The translations under genes were made by a program, and so were the position numbers. Below, in pieces: positions 1 to 5,438 of a stretch of 5,438 nt of DNA. A model generated the notes under the pieces. That model ran no database searches and was not told where the DNA came from. It saw nothing but the letters and a program-made list of their open reading frames with translations. This stretch comes from an archaeon (GTDB taxonomy: Archaea > Thermoplasmatota > Thermoplasmata > Methanomassiliicoccales > Methanomethylophilaceae): contig JAKSHV010000087.1 of the NCBI GenBank assembly GCA_024399225.1, forward strand, positions 1-5,438. The letters run 5' to 3'. The stretch's first letter is position 1. Each line of letters opens with the position of its first letter.

Positions 1-3000
1 ACGGTGTTGACGAGTGCATCAGATGCGTCGTAGACGTTTACGGTGTACTTGTCAGGCTGGACGTTGCTGAGAGAGAATGTTCCTGCAGCGTCGACCTTGA
101 CGGTCTTGGAGACCTTGTCGCTTCCGATGAACTCAAGGGATGCTCCGGAGTTGACGACTGCCTTTCCGTCGGCATCTACAAGGGTACCGGTCTGGGTTGC
201 GATGATGGGGAGTGCGTATGCTGCAACGGAATCCTGGGTGTTGATGAGGGTTCCGTCGTAGTTGTTGGTTGCACCAACATAGTACTTAACGATGTAGTCG
301 CCGGAAACGGAGACGTTTGCCTTTCCGGTGGTCTTGTCAAGGAATGCAGTGCTGCGCTGTGCGTAGTTGCTGACCTTTCCGCTGGGATCGTATCCGAAGT
401 CACCCTCGGAGAGCTTCTCGAAGACTGCGACCCTGATTCCGGAGTAGTCGGTTGCACCGGTGACGGTTACCTCCTGGTAAGTGGCTGCGGTGGCGGGCTT
501 GTACTCGAGGATGATGACAGAGGAGAGGTAGTTGATGTAACCACCATTGGCGTTCTGTGCGGCAAGTGCCTCTTTGATGTCCATGTCCTTCCAGGAGTCG
601 GAATCCTTGGCCTGGTAGTTGACGTGCCAGTATGCGATATCGAAGTTGTCGATACCGGAGAGAGGAGTTGCCTTTACTGCACCGTCGGACTTGGCGAGTG
701 CACTGAGGAGTGCGAGGTTGCCGTCGAGTCCGTACTGCTCGGGAGTTGCACCGATGAGTGCATTCCAGAGGAAGGTGGAGTACATGGGGGCGTTGTAGGT
801 GTAGTACATCTGGTCATAGTATCCCCACTGGTAGTAGTACTGGGTAGTGGTGGTTACGGAGTAGAACTTGGAGGGGGTTGCGGCGGTTCCGCCGAGTGCG
901 TAGTCGCCGAAGTAGCCGAGGTAGTTGGTGACAGATCCGTCTCCGTAGTAGAGGGGGATCATGGAACCGTCGAGCTCGATGTAGTTGATGGTGTGTCCGG
1001 AAGCAGTGCGGATCTGGTTGTACAGGTCGACGATCTGCTTCTCGCTGAGGGTCTTGGTGAGGTAGTGGACACCTGCCATGTAGGCAAGACTCTCGCATGC
1101 GGGGTCGGAGTTGTGTCCGATGAAGTCCACGGAGTTGTCCTTGATGTAGGACCTTGCTGCGTCTGCATTGTCGACGTATTTGACGAGGTCTGCGACACCT
1201 GCGGAGGTGAGTACGGAGCTGTAGGCTGCTGCATCGGTCTCGATGAGACGGACGATCATGGTTGCGATGGTTCCGGCGCTGCCTTCGGAAAGGTATGCAG
1301 AGGCCATTGCGGAGGTACCTGCTCCGGTGGAGCTGGTCACGGTCTTGTATCCGCCTACGGAGCTGGCGGAGTCGGAGTAGCCGTACCAGGTCAGGAGGGT
1401 TGCTTCCTGAGTGGGGTGGTATCCGGACCATGCGGAGTTGACGAGACTGGAGTCGGAGGTGGTGATGGTGTATCCGAGTCCTCCGAAGTAGTCGAGGCGT
1501 TCATCGTTGGTGGGGGTTGCTGCATCCACTGCGTAGACTGCGGTGGGGACTGCAACGAGGAAGACCGCTACAAGGACGGTCACGAGGGGGAAGAAGTTGA
1601 GTGCTTTCTTTGCACCGGCCTTGAATCCGTTGCCCCTGAGGGAACGGAGGTAGCCTTTGACATCGACGTACCTGAAGATTCCGACGATGGTTGCTGCGGA
1701 TGCAATGGAGAAGACACATCCTGCGATGACTGCGTACTCGGTGTTGAACCAGCAGGCGAAGAATCCTGCGAAGAGCCAAAGCATGACGAAGGTGTATGCC
1801 TTGCTCTTGGCGTTGGCACGGTACTTGGTTGCCATCCAGATGCCGAACAGGAGAGGAGTCCATACAGTGACCCAACCGTAGTATGCGGCCATTGCTGAGA
1901 TGGAGGTCCTGCTGCTCTCGGAGATGAGTCCTTCCATAAGGGTTCCGCTGTAGACGCTGTTTCCGGAGAAGACTGCGGAGGAGATCTCGGGTGCGACGAA
2001 GTACAGGACTGCCGCAACGACTCCGATGATGACGACCATCATGGGGACGGTGAAGATCCAAGGCTTCTTCTCGACTGCAAGGAAGATGACAGCGTAGACG
2101 GTGGTGAGGATTGCGAGGACGAATCCGCCGGAGAGGACGGATGCCCAGGCTCCGATCATGAAGTAGTAGATGGCTCCGATCATTACAGGAACGGTGATGA
2201 CTGCTGCGAATACTGCAACGGTTGCACCGAGGTCCCTTCCTCCGATACGGTCGAAGAGGAGGGTGAAGAAGAGCATGACGGAAGATGCCATCACGATTGC
2301 CCAGAATCCGGTCCAGGTGTAGACCATCATGACCATAAAGACTGCATCGAGGGCGACCCAAAGGAGGACGGCCTTGGTGGTGAAGACTCCCTTGATTCCG
2401 GTGACGGAGTACTTGTCGATGTTGTCAAATGCGGACAGGGTGAAGTAGATCAGTCCGGACATGAGGAAACATACGAAGGGGAACTCGCTTCCGTAGGAGA
2501 AGGGGGTGGTCATGATGAGAAGGGGGAAGGCTGCGTAGAAAACCGCTGCAAGAATTGCAATGACCTTGTCCTTGAAGAACCTGTCAGCGATGAGGAAGAC
2601 AGGGATGCAGGTGAGTGCTCCGAAAATCGGAGGGTTTACTGCGAGGGCCATAGAGGCTGCGTCCTCATAAGAGACACCGAATGCAGTGAACAGTTTTGCC
2701 CAGGCTGCACAGCAGTAGTCGAAGAGAGGTCCGACGGTGCTCTCTACACCGTAGGGGTAATTCAGGGATCCCTGGTTGGCGGGGTTGAAGGTGCCCCAGA
2801 GGATATCAGCAATTATGCGGTGGTGGCTTGATGCATTGGATCCGCCAGACAATGCGAAGTTGTCTGATACGGAAGGTCCGTATGCGAAGACAAACCTGAG
2901 CAGGAATGCCAGGATTGCGACGACACACAGAGCAACCATGCACCAATGCTTTCTGAACCAATTCTCCTGGACTCCGTCTTTGGAGGAGGAGGCTCCGCTC

Positions 3001-3044
3001 TCAGAAACTGCGGAACTGGTCTTGTCTTTAGCTATTGTGCGCAT
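1..3044 (-). CDS. STT3/AglB-family oligosaccharyltransferase-like membrane protein, divergent (3' end outside window)
   Basis: One open frame of 1014 codons runs from the ATG at 3044 off the left edge. STT3/AglB proteins transfer a lipid-linked glycan to Asn of N-X-S/T sequons outside the membrane. The layout fits: a charged cytoplasmic N-terminus, a first membrane segment near residues 34-55, an external loop with the family-like NYPYG...GPLFD stretch (95-109), about 12 more membrane segments to 506, then a soluble region. An ISES motif at 374-377 fits the loop-5 glutamate (E376). Other hallmarks look degenerate. The first metal-binding Asp aligns with N70 (GSNASSHHR), the second DxD region reads SYGSEF (183-188), and WWDYG reads WYGYS (553-557). 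The external part has a Tyr-rich stretch (736-755), a beta-rich region from about 843, and from about 950 a carboxypeptidase-regulatory-like fold. Family assignment is fairly secure; catalytic activity is uncertain, and a paralogue or pseudoenzyme is possible. Confidence 0.85.
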   Translation of the reverse strand, partial: MRTIAKDKTSSAVSESGASSSKDGVQENWFRKHWCMVALCVVAILAFLLRFVFAYGPSVSDNFALSGGSNASSHHRIIADILWGTFNPANQGSLNYPYGVESTVGPLFDYCCAAWAKLFTAFGVSYEDAASMALAVNPPIFGALTCIPVFLIADRFFKDKVIAILAAVFYAAFPLLIMTTPFSYGSEFPFVCFLMSGLIYFTLSAFDNIDKYSVTGIKGVFTTKAVLLWVALDAVFMVMMVYTWTGFWAIVMASSVMLFFTLLFDRIGGRDLGATVAVFAAVITVPVMIGAIYYFMIGAWASVLSGGFVLAILTTVYAVIFLAVEKKPWIFTVPMMVVIIGVVAAVLYFVAPEISSAVFSGNSVYSGTLMEGLISESSRTSISAMAAYYGWVTVWTPLLFGIWMATKYRANAKSKAYTFVMLWLFAGFFACWFNTEYAVIAGCVFSIASAATIVGIFRYVDVKGYLRSLRGNGFKAGAKKALNFFPLVTVLVAVFLVAVPTAVYAVDAATPTNDERLDYFGGLGYTITTSDSSLVNSAWSGYHPTQEATLLTWYGYSDSASSVGGYKTVTSSTGAGTSAMASAYLSEGSAGTIATMIVRLIETDAAAYSSVLTSAGVADLVKYVDNADAARSYIKDNSVDFIGHNSDPACESLAYMAGVHYLTKTLSEKQIVDLYNQIRTASGHTINYIELDGSMIPLYYGDGSVTNYLGYFGDYALGGTAATPSKFYSVTTTTQYYYQWGYYDQMYYTYNAPMYSTFLWNALIGATPEQYGLDGNLALLSALAKSDGAVKATPLSGIDNFDIAYWHVNYQAKDSDSWKDMDIKEALAAQNANGGYINYLSSVIILEYKPATAATYQEVTVTGATDYSGIRVAVFEKLSEGDFGYDPSGKVSNYAQRSTAFLDKTTGKANVSVSGDYIVKYYVGATNNYDGTLINTQDSVAAYALPIIATQTGTLVDADGKAVVNSGASLEFIGSDKVSKTVKVDAAGTFSLSNVQPDKYTVNVYDASDALVNT

Positions 3045-3050
3045 TCTCGA

Positions 3051-3056
3051 ATCTCC
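3051..3056 (-). promoter_or_regulatory. Shine-Dalgarno site of the STT3-like gene
   Basis: On the minus strand GGAGAT lies six bases before the ATG at 3044. It matches the 16S rRNA 3' tail well and supports this start. Its presence implies a transcript with a leader, unlike the two divergent genes to the right, which show no such site. Confidence 0.7.
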
Positions 3057-3094
3057 GTAAATCGATTTCGAATAAACGCATCATGCGAAAAACT

Positions 3095-3126
3095 GTATTT
3101 ATAGCCTTTTAATTATTATATATAAA
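3095..3126 (-). promoter_or_regulatory. Archaeal TATA-box promoter(s) for the STT3-like gene
   Basis: Two TATA-like boxes are read on the minus strand. TATAAATA (3096-3103) is preceded by the purine-rich AAAAGGC (3104-3110), a plausible BRE. Initiation about 25 bases downstream would leave a leader of roughly 30 bases containing the GGAGAT site. TTTATATA (3119-3126) is an even better box by consensus but has CATTTC instead of a purine-rich BRE. I favour the first as the main promoter; both may be used. Confidence 0.55.
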
Positions 3127-3158
3127 GAAATGGAAAGGGTTTGGATTAGGCATCCAAT
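3127..3158 (-). terminator. Possible pyrF terminator
   Basis: A perfect 6-bp inverted repeat, TTGGAT (3141-3146) and ATCCAA (3152-3157) around a 5-base loop, begins just after the pyrF stop. On the minus strand it is followed by a pyrimidine-rich, T-rich run toward 3120. The stem has only two G-C pairs, so the T-rich run may matter more than the hairpin, as is usual in archaea. Confidence 0.35.
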
Positions 3159-3806
3159 TTACAGGACTGCCTTTATTTCGTTTGCTATTTCCTCGGCGAC
3201 CGCACGGGGGTTCTCGGACTTGTAGATGGCCCTTCCGACGATGACGTAGTCGGCCCCTGCTTTGATGGCTTCGGAAGCGGAACCGCCCTGTGCTCCGACA
3301 CCCGGGGAGAGGATCTCCCTGTCACCGATGATGCTGCGGATGGCGGCGATGCGTTCGGGGCGGGTTGCGGGGGCGATGAAACCTGCGACATCACAGTCGA
3401 CACCCACCTGTGCCAGACGTTCAGCATTGGGTGCTGTGAACTCCTTTCCTCCAGGGTGGCTCATCTCGGTAACGGCATAGATGACTGCCTTGTCACCGGC
3501 GGCCTTAACGGCCTCTGCGAGGGAGTCGCTTCCGGGGAATGCGTGCACGATGACGGCCGCTGCTCCCCTTGCTACGGAGTTCTCAACGATGAGACGGACA
3601 GTGTTGGGGATGTCTGCAACCTTGAAATCACAGATGACATCAGAATATTTCGAGAGCTTTGTGATCATCTCGGGGCCGGAGGAGAGGACCAGGGGCCAGT
3701 TGATCTTGATCGCGTCTACGATGCCGGAGACGGATTCGGCAATAGCCAGTGCTTTCTTTTCATCGGTCTCGTCAAGTGCCAGGATAAGGCGCGAGCTCTT
3801 TCTCAT
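3159..3806 (-). CDS. pyrF: Orotidine 5'-phosphate decarboxylase
   Basis: This 215-residue cytoplasmic TIM-barrel enzyme converts orotidine 5'-monophosphate to UMP and CO2, the last step of pyrimidine synthesis. All landmarks of the short archaeal type are visible: LALD with D12, KIN with K34, the catalytic DFKVAD block with D60, K62 and D65, EMSHPGG with S116, the phosphate-binding PGVGAQGG (168-175), and VGRAIY with R192. Full length is normal for the family. The ATG at 3806 is well fixed: an in-frame TGA lies four codons upstream with no other start between, and LALD follows within twelve residues. There is no convincing Shine-Dalgarno site, and a TATA-like box is centred about 25 bases upstream, so the mRNA may be leaderless. 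It is divergent from the radical SAM gene and lies 114 bases before the STT3-like gene, which has its own promoter. Confidence 0.97.
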   Translation of the reverse strand: MRKSSRLILALDETDEKKALAIAESVSGIVDAIKINWPLVLSSGPEMITKLSKYSDVICDFKVADIPNTVRLIVENSVARGAAAVIVHAFPGSDSLAEAVKAAGDKAVIYAVTEMSHPGGKEFTAPNAERLAQVGVDCDVAGFIAPATRPERIAAIRSIIGDREILSPGVGAQGGSASEAIKAGADYVIVGRAIYKSENPRAVAEEIANEIKAVL

Positions 3807-3825
3807 GAGTGTCCATCACGAAAAC

Positions 3826-3836
3826 ATTATTTAATT
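3826..3836. promoter_or_regulatory. Shared A/T box of a divergent leaderless promoter pair
   Basis: An 11-bp all-A/T run (ATTATTTAATT) stands alone in the 50-bp gap between the divergent ATG codons at 3806 and 3857. Its centre (3831) is about 25 bases from each. Read on the minus strand it contains TTAAATAA, on the plus strand TTATTTAA, both TATA-like. Archaeal TATA boxes are centred about 26 bases before the start of transcription, so both mRNAs would begin at or next to their start codons. Upstream of the plus-strand box is an A-rich AAAAC that could act as a BRE. Confidence 0.55.
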
Positions 3837-3856
3837 GTCGCTAACATGGTCAGAGT

Positions 3857-4918
3857 ATGACTTTCCAGAGGTTCGAATGCGGTTCCGCCGCCAACGGGGA
3901 ACTTGCAAAAGGCTGTGATTATTGCATCAAAGGATCGAAAATGGTCCTACTTGTCACCGGCAGGTGCAGAGCAGGCTGTTTCTACTGCCCCATCTCCGCA
4001 GAGAAAAAGGGTAAGGATGTAATCTACGCCAACGAGGGAAGAGTCAACTGCGACGAGGATATCATCGCAGAAGCCGTGGCCATGGATGCCGAAGGGACCG
4101 GAATCACCGGAGGAGATCCATCCGAGAAACTGGACAGGGTTGTCCACTACATCAAACTCCTCAAGGAAAGATTCGGCAAGGAACATCACATCCACATGTA
4201 CACCGCAGTCATCAGCCTCGAAAATGCCAAACTTCTGGAAGAAGCAGGACTCGACGAAATCAGATACCACCCTGTCGAAGACCTCTGGACCAAGATGGAT
4301 ACCACCGAACTTGCCGATATCTGCAGCAATGTGAAGATGGATGTCGGAATCGAGGTCCCCTCCCTCCCTGGCAAGGAGAACGAGCTCGGTGCACTCGCAG
4401 AATATGCATTCAAGGCAGGAGTGAAGTTCATGAATCTCAATGAACTCGAGTTCTCTGAGAGCAACTGGGACATGATGGCTACTCACAACTACCTCGTCAA
4501 AGACGAACTGTCCTCTGCCGTACTCGGTGCAGAAGAGACGGCGATCAAGGTTCTCGACAGCCACCCCGAACTCCCGATACACTTCTGTTCCTCCACATTC
4601 AAGGACGGCGTTCAGCTCAGGAACAGACTTACCCGTAGGGCCCAGCACATTGCCAAAGAGTATGATGTCATAACCGATGATGGTACCATAATAAAGGGAG
4701 TCATATACCACAAGGATCTTCCTGCAGCGGTCGCCCTTCTCAAAGAAAATTACGATGTGCCAGATGAACTTTTATTCATCGATTCCGGACGCAACAGATT
4801 GGAAATAGCACCCTGGATTTTGGAGGAGATCGGAACCGAACTCCCCTTCAAATGCTACATCATCGAGGAGTATCCGACCGAGGACAGACTCGAGGTCGAG
4901 AGAACCCCCATCAACTGA
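3857..4918 (+). CDS. Radical SAM protein of an archaeal orphan family (COG2108-like)
   Basis: This is a 353-residue cytoplasmic protein. C37-x3-C41-x2-C44 (CRAGCFYC) is the radical SAM cluster motif holding the [4Fe-4S] centre that cleaves S-adenosylmethionine. GTGITGGDP (80-88) is the glycine-rich SAM-binding segment. Ahead of the cluster are C8 and a C20-x2-C23 pair followed by KGSKMVLLVTGRC, an arrangement I recognise from COG2108, a family described as related to pyruvate formate-lyase activating enzymes. GIEVPSLPG (164-172), MNLNELEFSESN (192-203) and HFCSSTFKDGVQLRNRLTRRA (242-262) look like further conserved blocks. There is no Cys-rich SPASM-type tail. The substrate is unknown and I do not assign one. 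The ATG at 3857 is the first possible start after an in-frame TAA at 3842. It lacks a clear Shine-Dalgarno site, fitting a leaderless transcript from the box shared with pyrF. Its 3' end faces nusA. Confidence 0.88.
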   Translation: MTFQRFECGSAANGELAKGCDYCIKGSKMVLLVTGRCRAGCFYCPISAEKKGKDVIYANEGRVNCDEDIIAEAVAMDAEGTGITGGDPSEKLDRVVHYIKLLKERFGKEHHIHMYTAVISLENAKLLEEAGLDEIRYHPVEDLWTKMDTTELADICSNVKMDVGIEVPSLPGKENELGALAEYAFKAGVKFMNLNELEFSESNWDMMATHNYLVKDELSSAVLGAEETAIKVLDSHPELPIHFCSSTFKDGVQLRNRLTRRAQHIAKEYDVITDDGTIIKGVIYHKDLPAAVALLKENYDVPDELLFIDSGRNRLEIAPWILEEIGTELPFKCYIIEEYPTEDRLEVERTPIN

Positions 4919-4924
4919 TTTTCT

Positions 4925-4967
4925 GGAAAAATAATAAAATAAAAATCCCCCGAAAGGGGGATTTAAA
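4925..4967 (-). terminator. Strong hairpin terminator between convergent genes
   Basis: A perfect 9-bp stem, AAATCCCCC (4943-4951) pairing with GGGGGATTT (4956-4964), closes a 4-base loop. On the minus strand the stem is followed by a long T-rich run (complement of 4925-4942), the form of an intrinsic terminator for nusA and its operon. On the plus strand the loop is GAAA and the following bases are only weakly T-rich, so it may also mark the end of the radical SAM transcript or protect its 3' end. It fills most of the 65-bp gap between the two stop codons. Confidence 0.75.
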
Positions 4968-4980
4968 TGGTTTTCATTAG

Positions 4981-5000
4981 GTCTCAGTCAACGCTGAGAC
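4981..5000. repeat. Inverted repeat over the nusA stop codon
   Basis: GTCTCAG (4981-4987) and CTGAGAC (4994-5000) form a perfect 7-bp stem around a 6-base loop. The repeat includes the nusA stop (TGA, complement of 4984-4986) and the last codons. In the nusA mRNA it would fold just upstream of the larger terminator hairpin. It may be chance. Confidence 0.4.
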
Positions 5001-5412
5001 TCTGAATGTCGTGGTGCCTGTTCACGATGTCCCTTGCAATGCGCAGGTTCTTTCCACTCTTTCCAATCGCGCGTCCCTTGAGTTTGGGATCGACGGTGAT
5101 GGTTGCGTGGGTGATGTTTCCGCGCTGCTCGATAACGACCTTCTGAGGACCGTAGATGTGGAACACGTTGATGACAAACTGCTGAGGGTCCTCAGAGTAT
5201 TCGACGACCTGGATGTTCTTTCCGGTCATGTCCTTCAGTTTGATGACGTGCTCTCCTTTCTTTCCTACAGCGATGTTACCCTGTCCTTTCTCGACGACGA
5301 AGACGAGCTTGTCCTCGGTTTCCATACAGTCGACCGCATTGGTGTGGGTGAGCTGCTGGAACAGTGCGATGTAACGCAGGGTGTCCTCTGTTAGTACGAT
5401 ATCTGCTGCCAT
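4984..5412 (-). CDS. nusA: Archaeal NusA-like transcription factor (two KH domains)
   Basis: This 142-residue protein matches the short archaeal NusA, which consists of two KH RNA-binding domains and lacks the RNA-polymerase-binding and S1 domains of bacterial NusA. It is thought to act in transcription elongation or termination by binding RNA. The N-terminus reads IVLTEDTLRYIALFQQLT. KH1 has its GxxG loop at GKKG (50-53) and KH2 at GKSG (117-120), followed by KNLRIARDIV. I chose the ATG at 5412: GTGAT, which can pair with the end of 16S rRNA, lies four bases upstream. A GTG at 5421 would add three residues (MIA) but has no ribosome site. The gene starts five bases after the stop of the upstream frame, so translation is probably coupled. 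Downstream come two hairpins instead of the ribosomal protein S12 gene often found next in archaea. Confidence 0.93.
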   Translation of the reverse strand: MAADIVLTEDTLRYIALFQQLTHTNAVDCMETEDKLVFVVEKGQGNIAVGKKGEHVIKLKDMTGKNIQVVEYSEDPQQFVINVFHIYGPQKVVIEQRGNITHATITVDPKLKGRAIGKSGKNLRIARDIVNRHHDIQSLSVD

Positions 5413-5415
5413 AGC

Positions 5416-5421
5416 AATCAC
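5416..5421 (-). promoter_or_regulatory. Ribosome binding site deciding the nusA start
   Basis: GTGATT on the minus strand matches the 3' half of the extended archaeal site (GGAGGTGAT). It lies three bases before the ATG at 5412, a short spacing expected when this half does the pairing. It overlaps the stop codon of the upstream gene and argues against the alternative GTG start within it. Confidence 0.5.
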
Positions 5422-5438
5422 AGGGTAAGGATGTTGGA
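5418..5438 (-). CDS. rpl30e: C-terminal end of the upstream gene, probably ribosomal protein L30e (5' part outside window)
   Basis: The minus strand enters the window with six codons, SNILTL, and then TGA (complement of 5418-5420). Archaeal L30e proteins end in a similar segment (ESRILAL in Thermococcus, from memory), and in many archaea rpl30e lies directly before nusA after the RNA polymerase subunit genes. The stop sits within the ribosome-binding region of nusA, as expected in a tight operon. Six residues cannot prove identity, so the call rests mainly on gene order. Confidence 0.5.
   Translation of the reverse strand, partial: SNILTL

Noticed and set aside
624..1898. A 424-codon open frame on the plus strand
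   Set aside because: It is antisense to the STT3-like gene and gives a Val/Gly/Cys/Asp-rich protein without recognisable domains. It stays open because the real gene avoids TTA, CTA and TCA codons, which would be stops on the other strand.
1501..2361. A 286-codon minus-strand open frame, and a similar one at 814-1431
   Set aside because: Both are alternative frames inside the STT3-like gene. Their products are rich in Arg, His, Leu and Cys, a typical artefact of frame-shifted reading, while the main frame is continuous and makes sense throughout.
1..3044. Possible frameshift or fusion in the long STT3-like frame
   Set aside because: I translated the whole frame and found no stop. Membrane segments run in an even series to residue 506 and the external part follows without a break in codon style.
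3456..3860. Plus-strand open frames opposite pyrF
   Set aside because: They overlap an intact, well-conserved pyrF with all active-site residues and have no ribosome site or recognisable product.
3947..4711. A 254-codon minus-strand open frame
   Set aside because: It is antisense to the radical SAM gene, whose motifs are beyond doubt; the antisense product shows no family features.
5419..5421. GTG as the nusA start codon
   Set aside because: It overlaps the stop of the upstream gene and lacks a ribosome site. The ATG three codons later has a GTGAT site and begins closer to the conserved IVLTEDTLRYIALF segment.

Overview
This window is archaeal. It carries an STT3/AglB-family membrane glycosyltransferase, a short archaeal-type OMP decarboxylase, a radical SAM protein of an archaeal orphan family (COG2108 by recognition of its motifs), and the two-KH-domain archaeal NusA, which follows what looks like the tail of ribosomal protein L30e. 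TATA-box promoters and apparently leaderless starts fit this. The coding regions are of moderate G+C with a strong preference for GCA, GGA, TCC, ACC, GTC and CTC codons, and the spacers are A/T-rich. A member of the Thermoplasmata, such as a Methanomassiliicoccales methanogen, is my best guess. That placement is an inference from overall feel, not a proof.

Layout: (1) Bases 1-3044, minus strand: one uninterrupted frame of at least 1014 codons, cut by the left edge of the window. It encodes an STT3-like protein with about 13 membrane segments, a long external domain and the start of a further beta-sandwich domain. (2) 3045-3158: spacer with TATA boxes for the STT3-like gene and a weak hairpin after pyrF. 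(3) 3159-3806, minus: pyrF. (4) 3807-3856: a 50-bp divergent promoter region. (5) 3857-4918, plus: radical SAM protein. (6) 4919-4983: convergent spacer with a strong GC hairpin terminator. (7) 4984-5412, minus: nusA. (8) 5418-5438, minus: last six codons and stop of the upstream gene, probably rpl30e.

The genes do not form one pathway. nusA and rpl30e belong to the conserved archaeal RNA polymerase/ribosomal protein block, which appears to end here. pyrF makes UMP, the STT3-like protein belongs to a cell-surface glycosylation family, and the radical SAM enzyme has no known role that I can assign. The points most worth a second look are the STT3-like protein, whose usual metal-binding and sequon-recognition residues are missing or altered, and the 50-bp region in which one A/T box sits exactly midway between two divergent start codons. 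I saw no mobile element, CRISPR array, tRNA or rRNA.
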